This document shows, in pieces, positions 6,037-12,658 of a stretch of DNA of 12,825 nt. The position numbers were made by a program, and so were the translations under genes. Origin of the DNA: Thermotogae bacterium (GTDB taxonomy: Bacteria; Thermotogota; Thermotogae; Petrotogales; Kosmotogaceae). The stretch's first letter is position 1. Each line of letters starts with the position of its first letter. The notes beneath the pieces are model-generated. The model searched no databases, was not told where the DNA came from, and saw only the letters and a list, made by a program, of their open reading frames with translations. The stretch spans positions 1-12,825 of the forward strand of contig QNAR01000022.1 in assembly GCA_003643975.1 (NCBI GenBank), given 5' to 3'.

Positions 6037-6678
6037 TCACAGCTTTTTGTGACAGAACCACCAATCAAAGCATTGATACTCTTCTTTTCTCTTTTCTGCT
6101 GTTGCCACATCGCTTGCTGGCGGAATAATAACTTCATCGCCAACAAGTTCGTTGTTAGGCCAGTTTGCGGGAATTGCTACACCCTCTTTGTCAGCTACCT
6201 GGAACCCCTTAATCATCCTCAAAAATTCATCCATGTTCCTGCCAAGTTCCTGAGGATAATATAGCATGGCACGGATTGTACTTTCAGGATCAACTATAAA
6301 CACTGCCCGAACAGTATTTGTCCCTTTTCCAGGATGAATAAGACCAAGTCTTGAAGCAACTTTACCAGTGTCATCGGCGATTACGGGGAATTTGATTTCG
6401 ATATTTAAGTTTTCTTTGATCCATTCTACCCATTTGATATGGGAGAATACCTGGTCAATGCTAAGGCCTATGAGTTCAGTATTGAGCGCTTTGAATTCTT
6501 CATAGCGCTTTTGAAAGGCAACGAATTCTGTGGTACATACCGGCGTAAAATCCGCTGGATGACTGAAGAGTATGAACCATTTGCCTTTGAAAGCATCAGG
6601 AAGTTTCATGACTCCTTGAGTTGTTTGGACCTCTAATTCCGGTAATTTTTCGCCTATCAATGGCATTCTTTCTTCCAT
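6037..6678 (-). CDS. Peroxiredoxin, Prx6/AhpC-TSA archaeal-type, with two C-terminal cysteines
   Basis: 213 residues from the chosen start. Seen: thioredoxin-fold FILFSHPADFTPVCTTEF with peroxidatic Cys48 in the PxxxTxxC motif (Pro41, Thr45, Cys48), then the long C-terminal arm of the Prx6 subgroup ending YQCFDWWFCHKKL with Cys203 and Cys209. Known: the six-residue spacing of the two C-terminal cysteines matches the archaeal thioredoxin peroxidase type (Aeropyrum Cys207/Cys213), where one acts as the resolving Cys; the enzyme reduces H2O2 and alkyl peroxides in the cytoplasm. The start at 6678 is chosen because AAGGAGG (6687-6693) lies 8 nt upstream; the in-frame ATG at 6714 would add 12 residues that run through that Shine-Dalgarno. 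A monocistronic gene with its own strong promoter, fitting oxidative-stress defence in an anaerobe. Confidence 0.93.
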   Translation of the reverse strand: MEERMPLIGEKLPELEVQTTQGVMKLPDAFKGKWFILFSHPADFTPVCTTEFVAFQKRYEEFKALNTELIGLSIDQVFSHIKWVEWIKENLNIEIKFPVIADDTGKVASRLGLIHPGKGTNTVRAVFIVDPESTIRAMLYYPQELGRNMDEFLRMIKGFQVADKEGVAIPANWPNNELVGDEVIIPPASDVATAEKRKEEYQCFDWWFCHKKL

Positions 6679-6686
6679 AACACACG

Positions 6687-6693
6687 CCTCCTT
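6687..6693 (-). promoter_or_regulatory. RBS of the peroxiredoxin gene
   Basis: AAGGAGG on the minus strand, 8 nt upstream of ATG 6678. It decides against the longer start at 6714. Confidence 0.85.
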
Positions 6694-6729
6694 AATGTTA
6701 ATACTTATAATCATTCTAAATTCCTTATA

Positions 6730-6759
6730 ATTATACTATATACCATGCTTTGAAGTCAA
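6730..6759 (-). promoter_or_regulatory. Sigma-70-type promoter of the peroxiredoxin gene
   Basis: Minus strand: TTGACT (6754-6759), an 18-nt spacer, then TATAAT (6730-6735). This is 5/6 and 6/6 to consensus, placing transcription start about 45 nt before ATG 6678. It is the clearest promoter in the window. Confidence 0.82.
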
Positions 6760-6768
6760 GAACCCGAA

Positions 6769-6830
6769 TTGCCTCATAAAAAATCTACTGGAAAAGGGAA
6801 CGTTGCCTCAAAAATAAATCTACTCGAAAA
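6769..6830. repeat. Two imperfect 27/28-nt direct repeats between divergent genes
   Basis: Copies at 6769-6795 and 6803-6830, offset 34 nt. Both contain TTGCCTCA, an A-run, AAATCTACT, then GGAAAA or CGAAAA; they differ by a one-base indel and about two substitutions. They lie just upstream of the peroxiredoxin -35 and about 135-195 nt before the PAS-GAF start. No ORF covers them. They could be regulator sites or a relic duplication. Confidence 0.75.
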
Positions 6831-6963
6831 AAAATAACATTTAAAAACCCTGATGATCAGCTAAATATACGATTTCGCTGAGAACTACTTCAAGATAATG
6901 TCGAATTAGAGAACTTTCATGCTAAAATCAAAAGTTAAGAAGAAATAACCGGAGGTAAGTAAT

Positions 6964-7887
6964 ATGTTGCGTGAAAGTACCAATGGTGAAGTTGAAAGAT
7001 TATCCAAACGATTTTTTTCAAAGGTTCATCTTGATGTTCTTGATATGATCGATGAGCTAATCATAATCTTTCTTATCGATTCTGTGGAAAGGCCTGGGCA
7101 AATTATTTTTGCCAACAAAATGGCTGTGAAACTTCTTGGATACTCTCTTGAAGCCTTGCAAGAAAAAAGCTTTTACGAACTGGCAAAAAATATTCCCATA
7201 GATGACAAATTCAGCGAAAAAAAGATGTTCAATTGCGAACTTATTGCATTTTCTGGTTTGCGCTTATCTTTTTTAAGCTCTTTGAGTTTTATGGAACATT
7301 CTGGAAGGAGCATGGGTGTATTTATTGGTAAAGATAACAGCAAAACAAAGAGGCTATTGAAAGAATTGCGGTGGAGAGTCGATTTTGAAAGCCTTATAGC
7401 CAAAATTTCTTCTATGTTTATCGGCTCATTCGACTTTGATAATGCCGTGAATAAAGCCCTTGCGGAAATTGGCATTTTCACAAGAGCTGATAGGGCATAT
7501 CTTTTTCTATTTAACGAAGATGAGAAGAGCATGTCAAATACTCACGAGTGGTGTGCTGAAGGAATAAAGCCAGAAAGGGAAAGGCTTCAAAACCTTCCAA
7601 TTAATATGTTCCCATGGTGGATGCGTAAATTGAGAGCTGGAAAAACACTTAACATTGAAGAAGTGGCAAAATTACCCGAGGAAGCCTCGGCTGAAAAGGA
7701 AATTCTTCAGGCTCAAAACATAAAATCTCTCATAGTTCTTCCTATTTTTGTTGGAGAGAAACTTATGGGATTTGCTGGATTAGATGATGTGGCTCGGGAC
7801 ACCCCATGGCAGGAAAGCGACATAAAGTTGTTGAGAATTTTTTCGGAAATCTTATCAAGAGCTTTTGAAGTGAGTCGTTTCAAATAA
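6964..7887 (+). CDS. PAS-GAF sensor protein without an output domain
   Basis: 307 residues, no signal peptide or membrane segment. Seen: a PAS-like domain at about 24-120 (IIFLIDS, then QIIFANKMAVKLLGYSLEALQEKSFYEL, a classic PAS N-cap and helix region); a short linker helix at about 125-140; and a GAF domain at about 142-302 with DFESLIAKISS, ADRAYLFLF, HEWCAEGI, FPWW at 216-219, EKEILQAQNIKSLIVLPIF and a closing WQESDIKLLRIFSEILSRAFE helix. This GAF subtype is normally followed by a GGDEF, histidine kinase or further PAS domain; here the protein stops right after the GAF helix. GGAGGT at 6951-6956 lies 7 nt before ATG. It is divergent from the peroxiredoxin gene and ends 4 nt before a terminator. 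It may bind a ligand and act through a partner. No clear promoter seen. Confidence 0.85.
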   Translation: MLRESTNGEVERLSKRFFSKVHLDVLDMIDELIIIFLIDSVERPGQIIFANKMAVKLLGYSLEALQEKSFYELAKNIPIDDKFSEKKMFNCELIAFSGLRLSFLSSLSFMEHSGRSMGVFIGKDNSKTKRLLKELRWRVDFESLIAKISSMFIGSFDFDNAVNKALAEIGIFTRADRAYLFLFNEDEKSMSNTHEWCAEGIKPERERLQNLPINMFPWWMRKLRAGKTLNIEEVAKLPEEASAEKEILQAQNIKSLIVLPIFVGEKLMGFAGLDDVARDTPWQESDIKLLRIFSEILSRAFEVSRFK

Positions 7888-7890
7888 AAA

Positions 7891-7908
7891 AAGGGGCTTA
7901 CGCCCCTT
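7891..7908. terminator. Terminator shared by the PAS-GAF gene and the glycosyltransferase operon
   Basis: AAGGGGC (7891-7897) pairs with GCCCCTT (7902-7908) around TTAC. On the minus strand the stem is followed directly by a T-run (complement of the A-run at 7886-7890 and the stem's own AA), so it is strongest for the minus-strand operon. Its stem overlaps two bases of the glycosyltransferase stop codon (7907-7909). Confidence 0.8.
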
Positions 7909-9256
7909 ATGAATTGAAGCTTGAAATGATTTTCCTGAGCTTTTCTTCAAGCGTTCTATAAGAAAGGTGTTGTTGCCCGATTGAAAAGTTTTTTTCAGCC
8001 TTGCGCTTATACTCTTTCCCGTTCTTCAGCAATTCTATTGCTTCTTTTGCGGCTTTCACAATTTTCTCTCTTGGGATTTCAACATAGCTTGTGCCACTTC
8101 TTTCTGCGTATTGTGCTCCAAGGCTTATTACTTCAAAACCCAGCGGCTTGATATCGGTCAAATACACTGGATATTCAAAAACAATCATGTTCTTTTTTGA
8201 GAAAAGGGCTTCAAGGAATTGGTTGCCCCAACCTTCAAGAATACTGGGATAGGTAATCATGTCTGCAACCACATACATATCCCAAAGCGAGTACATTTTC
8301 TCGTCTTTATGCTCTTGCCTTCCAGCACCCATTATTTGATTACACCATATAACTTCTACCCCTTCTTTTGCAGCGATTTCCCTGAGAAAGCTGTCGTAAT
8401 TTGTCGCTGTTTCAATGAGTCCTGGCATGAGCATTACAATCCGATCATCAGCTGTGAACTTCCGACCATCATAAAGAGTTCCATAAAGCTCCTCACGCCT
8501 TCTGCTCACTTCGCCAACTACTTCTATCGCCAACTCTATGGCTTTTCTATCTGTAACCCGTGTGGCTTGTAAAAACACTATATCATTGGCTGAAATACCC
8601 AGTTTTTCTCTAAGGTCCCGATTGAACTCATCTGGTTTCCAAAGTGGTTGCTCAAAGTCAAACACATTTGGAATAACCGTTGAATCGAGACCTTTCCTTT
8701 TTAAAAGTTCCTTTCTTGCAATTTCGTTTATTACTACCTGCTTTATATTTCTGTCTTTTGGAGGATAATATTTTTCAAGGCATTCTTTTACAAAACCACA
8801 AGTCGGTTTGCTTAGTACAGTCCTTTCCCAGTAAAAATCGTGGTTGTGTGCTATAGCTTTTAGCCCCAGCTTTTTAATAACTTCTGCAAAAGCAATTGCC
8901 ACCGGTAAAGCCACCCCCAGTGAAAATATGTTGTTGGGGACGATAACTTCAATGTTGTTCTTTTCAACAGCGTTCGTGAGCTTTTTTTCAATGATCATAG
9001 CTTCACTCAAGATGTCTTTTTTAAATTCCTCTTCATTGGTATAATCCTTTAATTCTCTATAAGCGTTATATTCTATTTTCTTGAAGCGTTCACTATGAAA
9101 ACTCATTTCGGGAATGTATATTTCACCGTAATTCGGTGTACCGGAGATGAAAAAAACTTTATGTCCCATTCTCTCCAAAACTTTTCTCCATTTCTCCATC
9201 TCCAGAGATACTCCATCAGTTTCACCAACTCTAAAATGCGCAAGGCCAATATTCAT
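7907..9256 (-). CDS. GT4-family (GT-B fold) glycosyltransferase
   Basis: 449 residues. Seen: N-terminal MNIGLAHFRVGETDGVSLEMEKW (acceptor-side Rossmann start), HNHDFYWER at about 137-145, VVINEIARKELLKRKG, VIPNVFDFEQP near 198-208, a LQATRVTDRKAIELAIEVV donor-domain start near 240, and PSILEGWGNQFLEALF with the E-x7-E motif Glu341/Glu349 of GT4 retaining enzymes. No membrane segment, so cytoplasmic. The minus-strand RBS AAAGGAG (9267-9273) lies 10 nt before ATG. It is the last gene of the sugar ABC operon, 24 nt after the MalK-like gene. In some thermophiles a GT4 synthase sits inside a sugar ABC operon (trehalose-type TreT), but this protein lacks TreT's N-terminal features. A role in making or remodelling a glucosyl- or mannosyl-type solute is a guess; the substrate is unknown. 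The gene is intact although its operon neighbours are broken. Confidence 0.85.
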   Translation of the reverse strand: MNIGLAHFRVGETDGVSLEMEKWRKVLERMGHKVFFISGTPNYGEIYIPEMSFHSERFKKIEYNAYRELKDYTNEEEFKKDILSEAMIIEKKLTNAVEKNNIEVIVPNNIFSLGVALPVAIAFAEVIKKLGLKAIAHNHDFYWERTVLSKPTCGFVKECLEKYYPPKDRNIKQVVINEIARKELLKRKGLDSTVIPNVFDFEQPLWKPDEFNRDLREKLGISANDIVFLQATRVTDRKAIELAIEVVGEVSRRREELYGTLYDGRKFTADDRIVMLMPGLIETATNYDSFLREIAAKEGVEVIWCNQIMGAGRQEHKDEKMYSLWDMYVVADMITYPSILEGWGNQFLEALFSKKNMIVFEYPVYLTDIKPLGFEVISLGAQYAERSGTSYVEIPREKIVKAAKEAIELLKNGKEYKRKAEKNFSIGQQHLSYRTLEEKLRKIISSFNS

Positions 9257-9280
9257 CTGGGCAACTCTCCTTTGTCAAAA

Positions 9281-10372
9281 CTAATTTGTTTTGAGTCTTT
9301 CTTCAGTGTCTATATCAAAAAACATGACACGCTTTTCGTCAAATGAAATGTTGATAGTTTCATCCGGTGAATATTTCGGAAAAGATGGCGCAACTATCTT
9401 CATGATTTTTCCATTTAGTTCTATTGCAACTACCTGATGAGAACCTTGAGGTTCAACCACAAGCACCTTTTCCCTGAAAACTGTTTCTCCACTGTTGATC
9501 TGAATGCTCTCGGGTCTGATTCCCATTATCAGTTTATCCTTATCGTAATCCTTTAAGTATGAAAGCAGCCGCTCGTTTAATTTGAAGCTGAATGAAGGAT
9601 GAACAAGGAATGTTTCCCCTTTATCTCGCTTTATCTCCATTTCAAGAAAATTCGTTGGAGGAGTGCCTATAAAACCAGCTACAAAAATATTTGTACTATT
9701 GAACTATACATCGTCTGGTGTACCAATCTGTACAATTTTTCCATCTTTCATAACCACAATTCTATCCGCCATACTCATAGCTTCTGATTGGTCATGAGTT
9801 ACGAAGATAGTAGTAGCCTCAGTTTTATGATGAATGGCTTTTAGCTCTGTTCTCATACGCACTCTAAGCTTTGCATCAAGGTTGGAAAGTGGTTCATCCA
9901 TCAAAAAGAGTTTAGGCTTCACCGCTATTGCCCTGGCAAGTGCAACCCTTTGTCTTTGGCCGCCTGAAAGTTGTCTTGGAAATCTTTCAAGGTATTCTCC
10001 AATGTTGACTAATTCAGCGACTTCTCGAACGATTTTATCGATTCCAGATTTTTCCATTTTCCTTAGCTTAAGGGCAAAGGCTATATTTTCATAAACAGTC
10101 ATATGTGGCCATACTGCGTAACTTTGAAAGACCATGGAAACGTTCCTTTTTCTCGGTGGCATGTCGGTAACGTTTTCATCATCGATAAGAACCTTTCCCT
10201 CTGTAACTTCTTCAAGCCCGGCTATCATTCTGAGAGTAGTGGTTTTACCGCAACCTGATGGGCCAAGGAAAACAATGAATTCCTTATCATTCACCTTTAG
10301 ATTTACATCTTTTGCACCCCAAACGCTTTTACCATACCTTTTTGAAAGATTTATAAGTTCAAGTGTAGCCAT
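9281..10372 (-). pseudogene. MalK-type sugar ABC transporter ATPase interrupted by an in-frame amber codon
   Basis: The full frame has 363 codons before its TAA, the normal MalK/UgpC length, but codon 223 (9704-9706, minus strand) is TAG. Before it is a complete nucleotide-binding domain: Walker A GPSGCGKTT at 37-45, Q-loop Gln83, signature LSGGQ at 135-139, Walker B LFLMDEP at 155-161, H-loop His193. After it, in the same frame, comes FNSTNIFVAGFIGTPPTNF and a regulatory/TOBE domain with GIRPESI. Family members have Tyr at the TAG position (TPDDVY), so a single TAT/TAC to TAG change explains it. The translated product would be a 222-residue ATPase lacking the regulatory domain, possibly still active. 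An internal restart at ATG 9640 has no clear RBS. Upstream RBS AAAGGAG (10381-10387) is 8 nt before ATG. Substrate unknown. A sequencing error cannot be excluded. Confidence 0.85.
9704..9706 (-). other. Premature TAG in the MalK-like gene
   Basis: In-frame amber codon replacing the conserved Tyr after GTPDDV. Reading frame and family similarity continue unbroken on both sides. Confidence 0.9.
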
Positions 10373-10714
10373 ACACTCAGCTCCTTTTTCATAATTTTCT
10401 TAGACTTAGACACGCACTCCGCCCCACATTTGGAGTATATATCTCCTTATTATCATGGTGAAGAGGACAGCGGGGAAAGCAAGTGTTACGCTTCCTGCGG
10501 CGACGAGATTTATCATGCCTTTTGTTCCAACGAGCGTCTGATAGATGACAACAGGAAAGGTGGGATTGAACTGGGTTAGAACAATGGCTTGAGCAGTTTC
10601 TGACCAGCTGCCTATAAAAGCGTACATAGCGCTTGCGGCTAATCCTGGAAGGGCAAGCGGAAGAGTTACTTTAAAGAAAGCTCCCCAACGTGAAGTACCA
10701 AAAACCTGAGCAGC

Positions 10715-10722
10715 CTCTTAAG
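10715..10722 (-). other. Frameshift site in the MalG-like gene
   Basis: Minus strand reads CTT AA then GAG GCT GCT CAG. One base is missing between the Leu codon and the Glu of EAA; restoring an A gives ELKEAAQVFG. No classical slippery heptamer or downstream hairpin is evident. Confidence 0.85.
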
Positions 10723-11099
10723 CTCCACAGAGATTCCCATGAAAATGCTCGCTGTAATCCATGTGGTCATTCCTATTTGCCCAACCGAGTAAACAAGGGA
10801 TAAGCCTATCGGTTTATCATAGAAGCCCATCTGAGCAAGAATTATTACCATGGGCATTGCAATTGCGATTCCAGGAAACATCCTGACAAAAAGGACACTC
10901 AGTTTCAGCATGTTCTTTCCTTTAAAAACATATCTTGCGAAGGCGTATCCTGCCATGCCACCAATAGAAAGTGAAATAAGAACGGTTAATAGCGCAACTT
11001 GAATGCTTCTTAATAAAGCGCCAACAGAATCAGAAGTAACTCTGAAAAAGGTTATATAACTGGCAAAAATGTTTTTGCGAACCTTGAAGGTAACTCCGC

Positions 11100-11388
11100 C
11101 AATTTCACGTAGTTTCTTTTCAATCTGAGCAATTCTTTCCTCTGCCAGGGATTTCTCCTGTGTTTTAACTTCAAGCTGCTTTTCGTAGTTTTCGCGAATT
11201 TCCCGAAAAGTTTCGTCTTCGGGGTCTATGAGTTTGAGCTTTTGTTTGGCCTTGACAATATCCCTATTCAACCTGCTTATGTTGATATTTTCTTCTTTTA
11301 GCTGTTTTTTTAATTCAGTGATTTGTGCTTTGTTTTGCGCTGTTATCTGATTAAGTTCCTGTATCTTTTCCTCGAGCAAAGATTTTGG
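11100..11388 (-). other. Coiled-coil insertion in the MalG-like permease
   Basis: About residues 108-203: LLEEKIQELNQITAQNKAQ is typical, with repeated Leu/Ile spacing and dense Lys/Glu/Gln, broken at IDPEDE (161-166), which suggests a helical hairpin. MalG proteins normally have a short first periplasmic loop; here TM1 and TM2 are separated by about 200 residues. Large insertions at this site are known in Thermotoga MalG proteins. Confidence 0.75.
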
Positions 11389-11708
11389 AATCTTGCTACT
11401 GGTTTTTCGGTTAACAAAATCGATCATTTTCCCCAGATCATCAGAATCAAAGATCGCCGAGAAATCTTTTTTCGATCTACTATATACGCTTATGAGAAAA
11501 CCACCTGGAATATCATCGGATTGTTGAAGCAAGAAAGTGTTAGAAAAAGCCGGTGCCAGGGCTATTGGCCAGTCATACGCCTCTTGATCTGACATAAACG
11601 ATATTGATACAAGAAAGTAGATCGGTAATATGATAACCGTAGCTATGCCCGCAACAAATATATAAAAAACAGTGCTTGATATTATTTTTTTCCCTTTTTT
11701 TCTCGCCA

Positions 11709-12587
11709 TTAAGCTTCCTCCTTCTTGAAGGCACCGGAGACCTTCAGATAGAGTACGGCCACGATTGAAACAATCATCGCGACTATAACTGAATATGCGA
11801 GAGCAATTCTATAGAACCCTAAGAGTTCTTCTTTATAGAAAACAACTTCCTCAAGAAGGACAGGAATCCTTCTGTAACCATAGATCATTACGATAATGAG
11901 CCAGACTTGAATTGCAGAAATTATCCTAAGAATCAAGGCAGTTTGAATGCTGGATTTTAGCATAGGCATTGTTATCTTTCTGAGAACAGTTGGTTTATTA
12001 CCACCAAAAATGTACCCAGCTTCTATCGATTCTTTTGGAATACCCTGAAGGCCTGCAAGTAAAATAACCATCATGAAGGGAATGACCTGCCATGCATCAA
12101 TGATAATGACAAGCATTAAAGATTGAAATTCATTTCCTGCGAGAAATGGAATCTTTCCATCAGCGGCTATTAAACCGGCCTTATAAAGTAAACTATTCAT
12201 CCAACCATATGTAGCAAATCCGCTTGACCACATTGCCCCAACAGCGGTAGCGGGTAGTGCCATAGGGATCAAAGCCAAAGAAAGAAACAGGCCAGCCCCT
12301 CGAAACTTTTTATTGATAAGTAACGCCAGTCCCAGAGCCACAACAAATTCAATAGTAACGGAAATAGCAACAAAAATCCCTGTGTTGATTATCGCTTTTA
12401 CGAAGAAAGGATCGCTGAAAATTGTCTTGTAATTTGCCAGTGAAAATGTACTGCTCCCCTCTTCCTGAAAGCTATAAAAAACAGCTGCAAGAACAGGTCT
12501 TAACCAGAAAATAGCGTAGTAAAGAATTGTGGGTGTTATCAAAAGGTAGGGAATATACCTTTTGAATTTCGTCGCCGTGATAACCAT
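11709..12587 (-). CDS. MalF-type sugar ABC transporter permease
   Basis: 292 residues from ATG 12587. Seen: a short basic N-terminus (KFKRY), then about six hydrophobic segments starting with YLLITPTILYYAIFWLRPV, and the cytoplasmic coupling motif ESIEAGYIFGGNKPTVLRKITMPML (an EAA-loop variant, EAG instead of EAA; family spacing of Gly and Pro is kept). This is the UgpA/MalF-like size class of binding-protein-dependent carbohydrate importers. It partners the MalG-like permease, whose start overlaps its stop by one base. Start choice: a GTG at 12593 gives two more residues, but AGG at 12593-12595 is best placed for ATG 12587. It lies 71 nt downstream of the binding-protein stop, across a hairpin. 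The frame is intact. Sugar specificity cannot be read. Confidence 0.9.
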   Translation of the reverse strand: MVITATKFKRYIPYLLITPTILYYAIFWLRPVLAAVFYSFQEEGSSTFSLANYKTIFSDPFFVKAIINTGIFVAISVTIEFVVALGLALLINKKFRGAGLFLSLALIPMALPATAVGAMWSSGFATYGWMNSLLYKAGLIAADGKIPFLAGNEFQSLMLVIIIDAWQVIPFMMVILLAGLQGIPKESIEAGYIFGGNKPTVLRKITMPMLKSSIQTALILRIISAIQVWLIIVMIYGYRRIPVLLEEVVFYKEELLGFYRIALAYSVIVAMIVSIVAVLYLKVSGAFKKEEA

Positions 12588-12589
12588 CA

Positions 12590-12595
12590 CCACCT
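12590..12595 (-). promoter_or_regulatory. Weak, close-set RBS of the MalF-like gene
   Basis: AGGTGG on the minus strand, followed by TG then ATG 12587. It is a short-spaced Shine-Dalgarno, weaker than the others in the operon, consistent with lower permease than binding-protein synthesis. Confidence 0.45.
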
Positions 12596-12618
12596 AATCA
12601 AAATTGATTCAAAATAAT

Positions 12619-12636
12619 GGGGGACATAAGTCCCCC
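12619..12636 (-). terminator. Intercistronic hairpin between binding-protein and permease genes
   Basis: A 7-bp stem (GGGGGAC with GTCCCCC) around a 4-nt loop, TTAT on the minus-strand transcript, followed there by ATTATTTTG. It sits 22 nt after the binding-protein stop and 31 nt before the permease start. Known: such hairpins after binding-protein genes stabilise the upstream mRNA or act as partial terminators, lowering permease expression. Confidence 0.7.
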
Positions 12637-12658
12637 TGTTGCAAACAGAAAATGCCTA

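Larger units (their letters stand above)
10406..11709 (-). pseudogene. MalG-type sugar ABC permease broken by a one-base frameshift
   Basis: The frame from ATG 11709 gives good MalG-like sequence to about residue 330 (ISVEL), then shifts into a spurious tail ending at 10666. In the adjacent frame the protein continues as EAAQVFGTSRWGAFF, then KVTLPLALPG and two more membrane segments to WGGVRV and stop at 10406. Adding one base at 10717-10720 would give a 434-residue permease. The break falls just before the EAA motif, which forms the coupling helix to the ATPase, so the truncated product lacks coupling and the last helices. Membrane segments lie at about 13-37 and from 235 onward. Residues about 108-203 are a charged heptad-like coiled coil in the extracytoplasmic loop. 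The ATG overlaps the upstream stop by one base (TAATG), with RBS AAGGAGG inside that gene. Probably non-functional as read, unless the lesion is a sequencing error. Confidence 0.87.

Noticed and set aside
6769..6830. Start of a CRISPR array
   Set aside because: Only two imperfect repeats with a 7-nt gap between them; no spacer-sized intervals, no further units and no cas genes.
7907..9256. Trehalose synthase TreT, as found in some sugar ABC operons
   Set aside because: The characteristic TreT N-terminal region and length pattern do not match; only general GT4 motifs are shared.
9704..9706. TAG read as an amino acid by genetic code change or pyrrolysine
   Set aside because: TAG is a natural terminator of the MFS gene in the same window, MalK is not a pyrrolysine protein, and no stop-codon-recoding element is visible.
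10715..10722. Programmed -1 frameshifting in the MalG-like gene
   Set aside because: A -1 shift at AAG would restore the frame, but the bases (G CTT AAG) do not form a slippery heptamer and no downstream pseudoknot or stimulatory stem is evident; permeases of this family are not known to need recoding.
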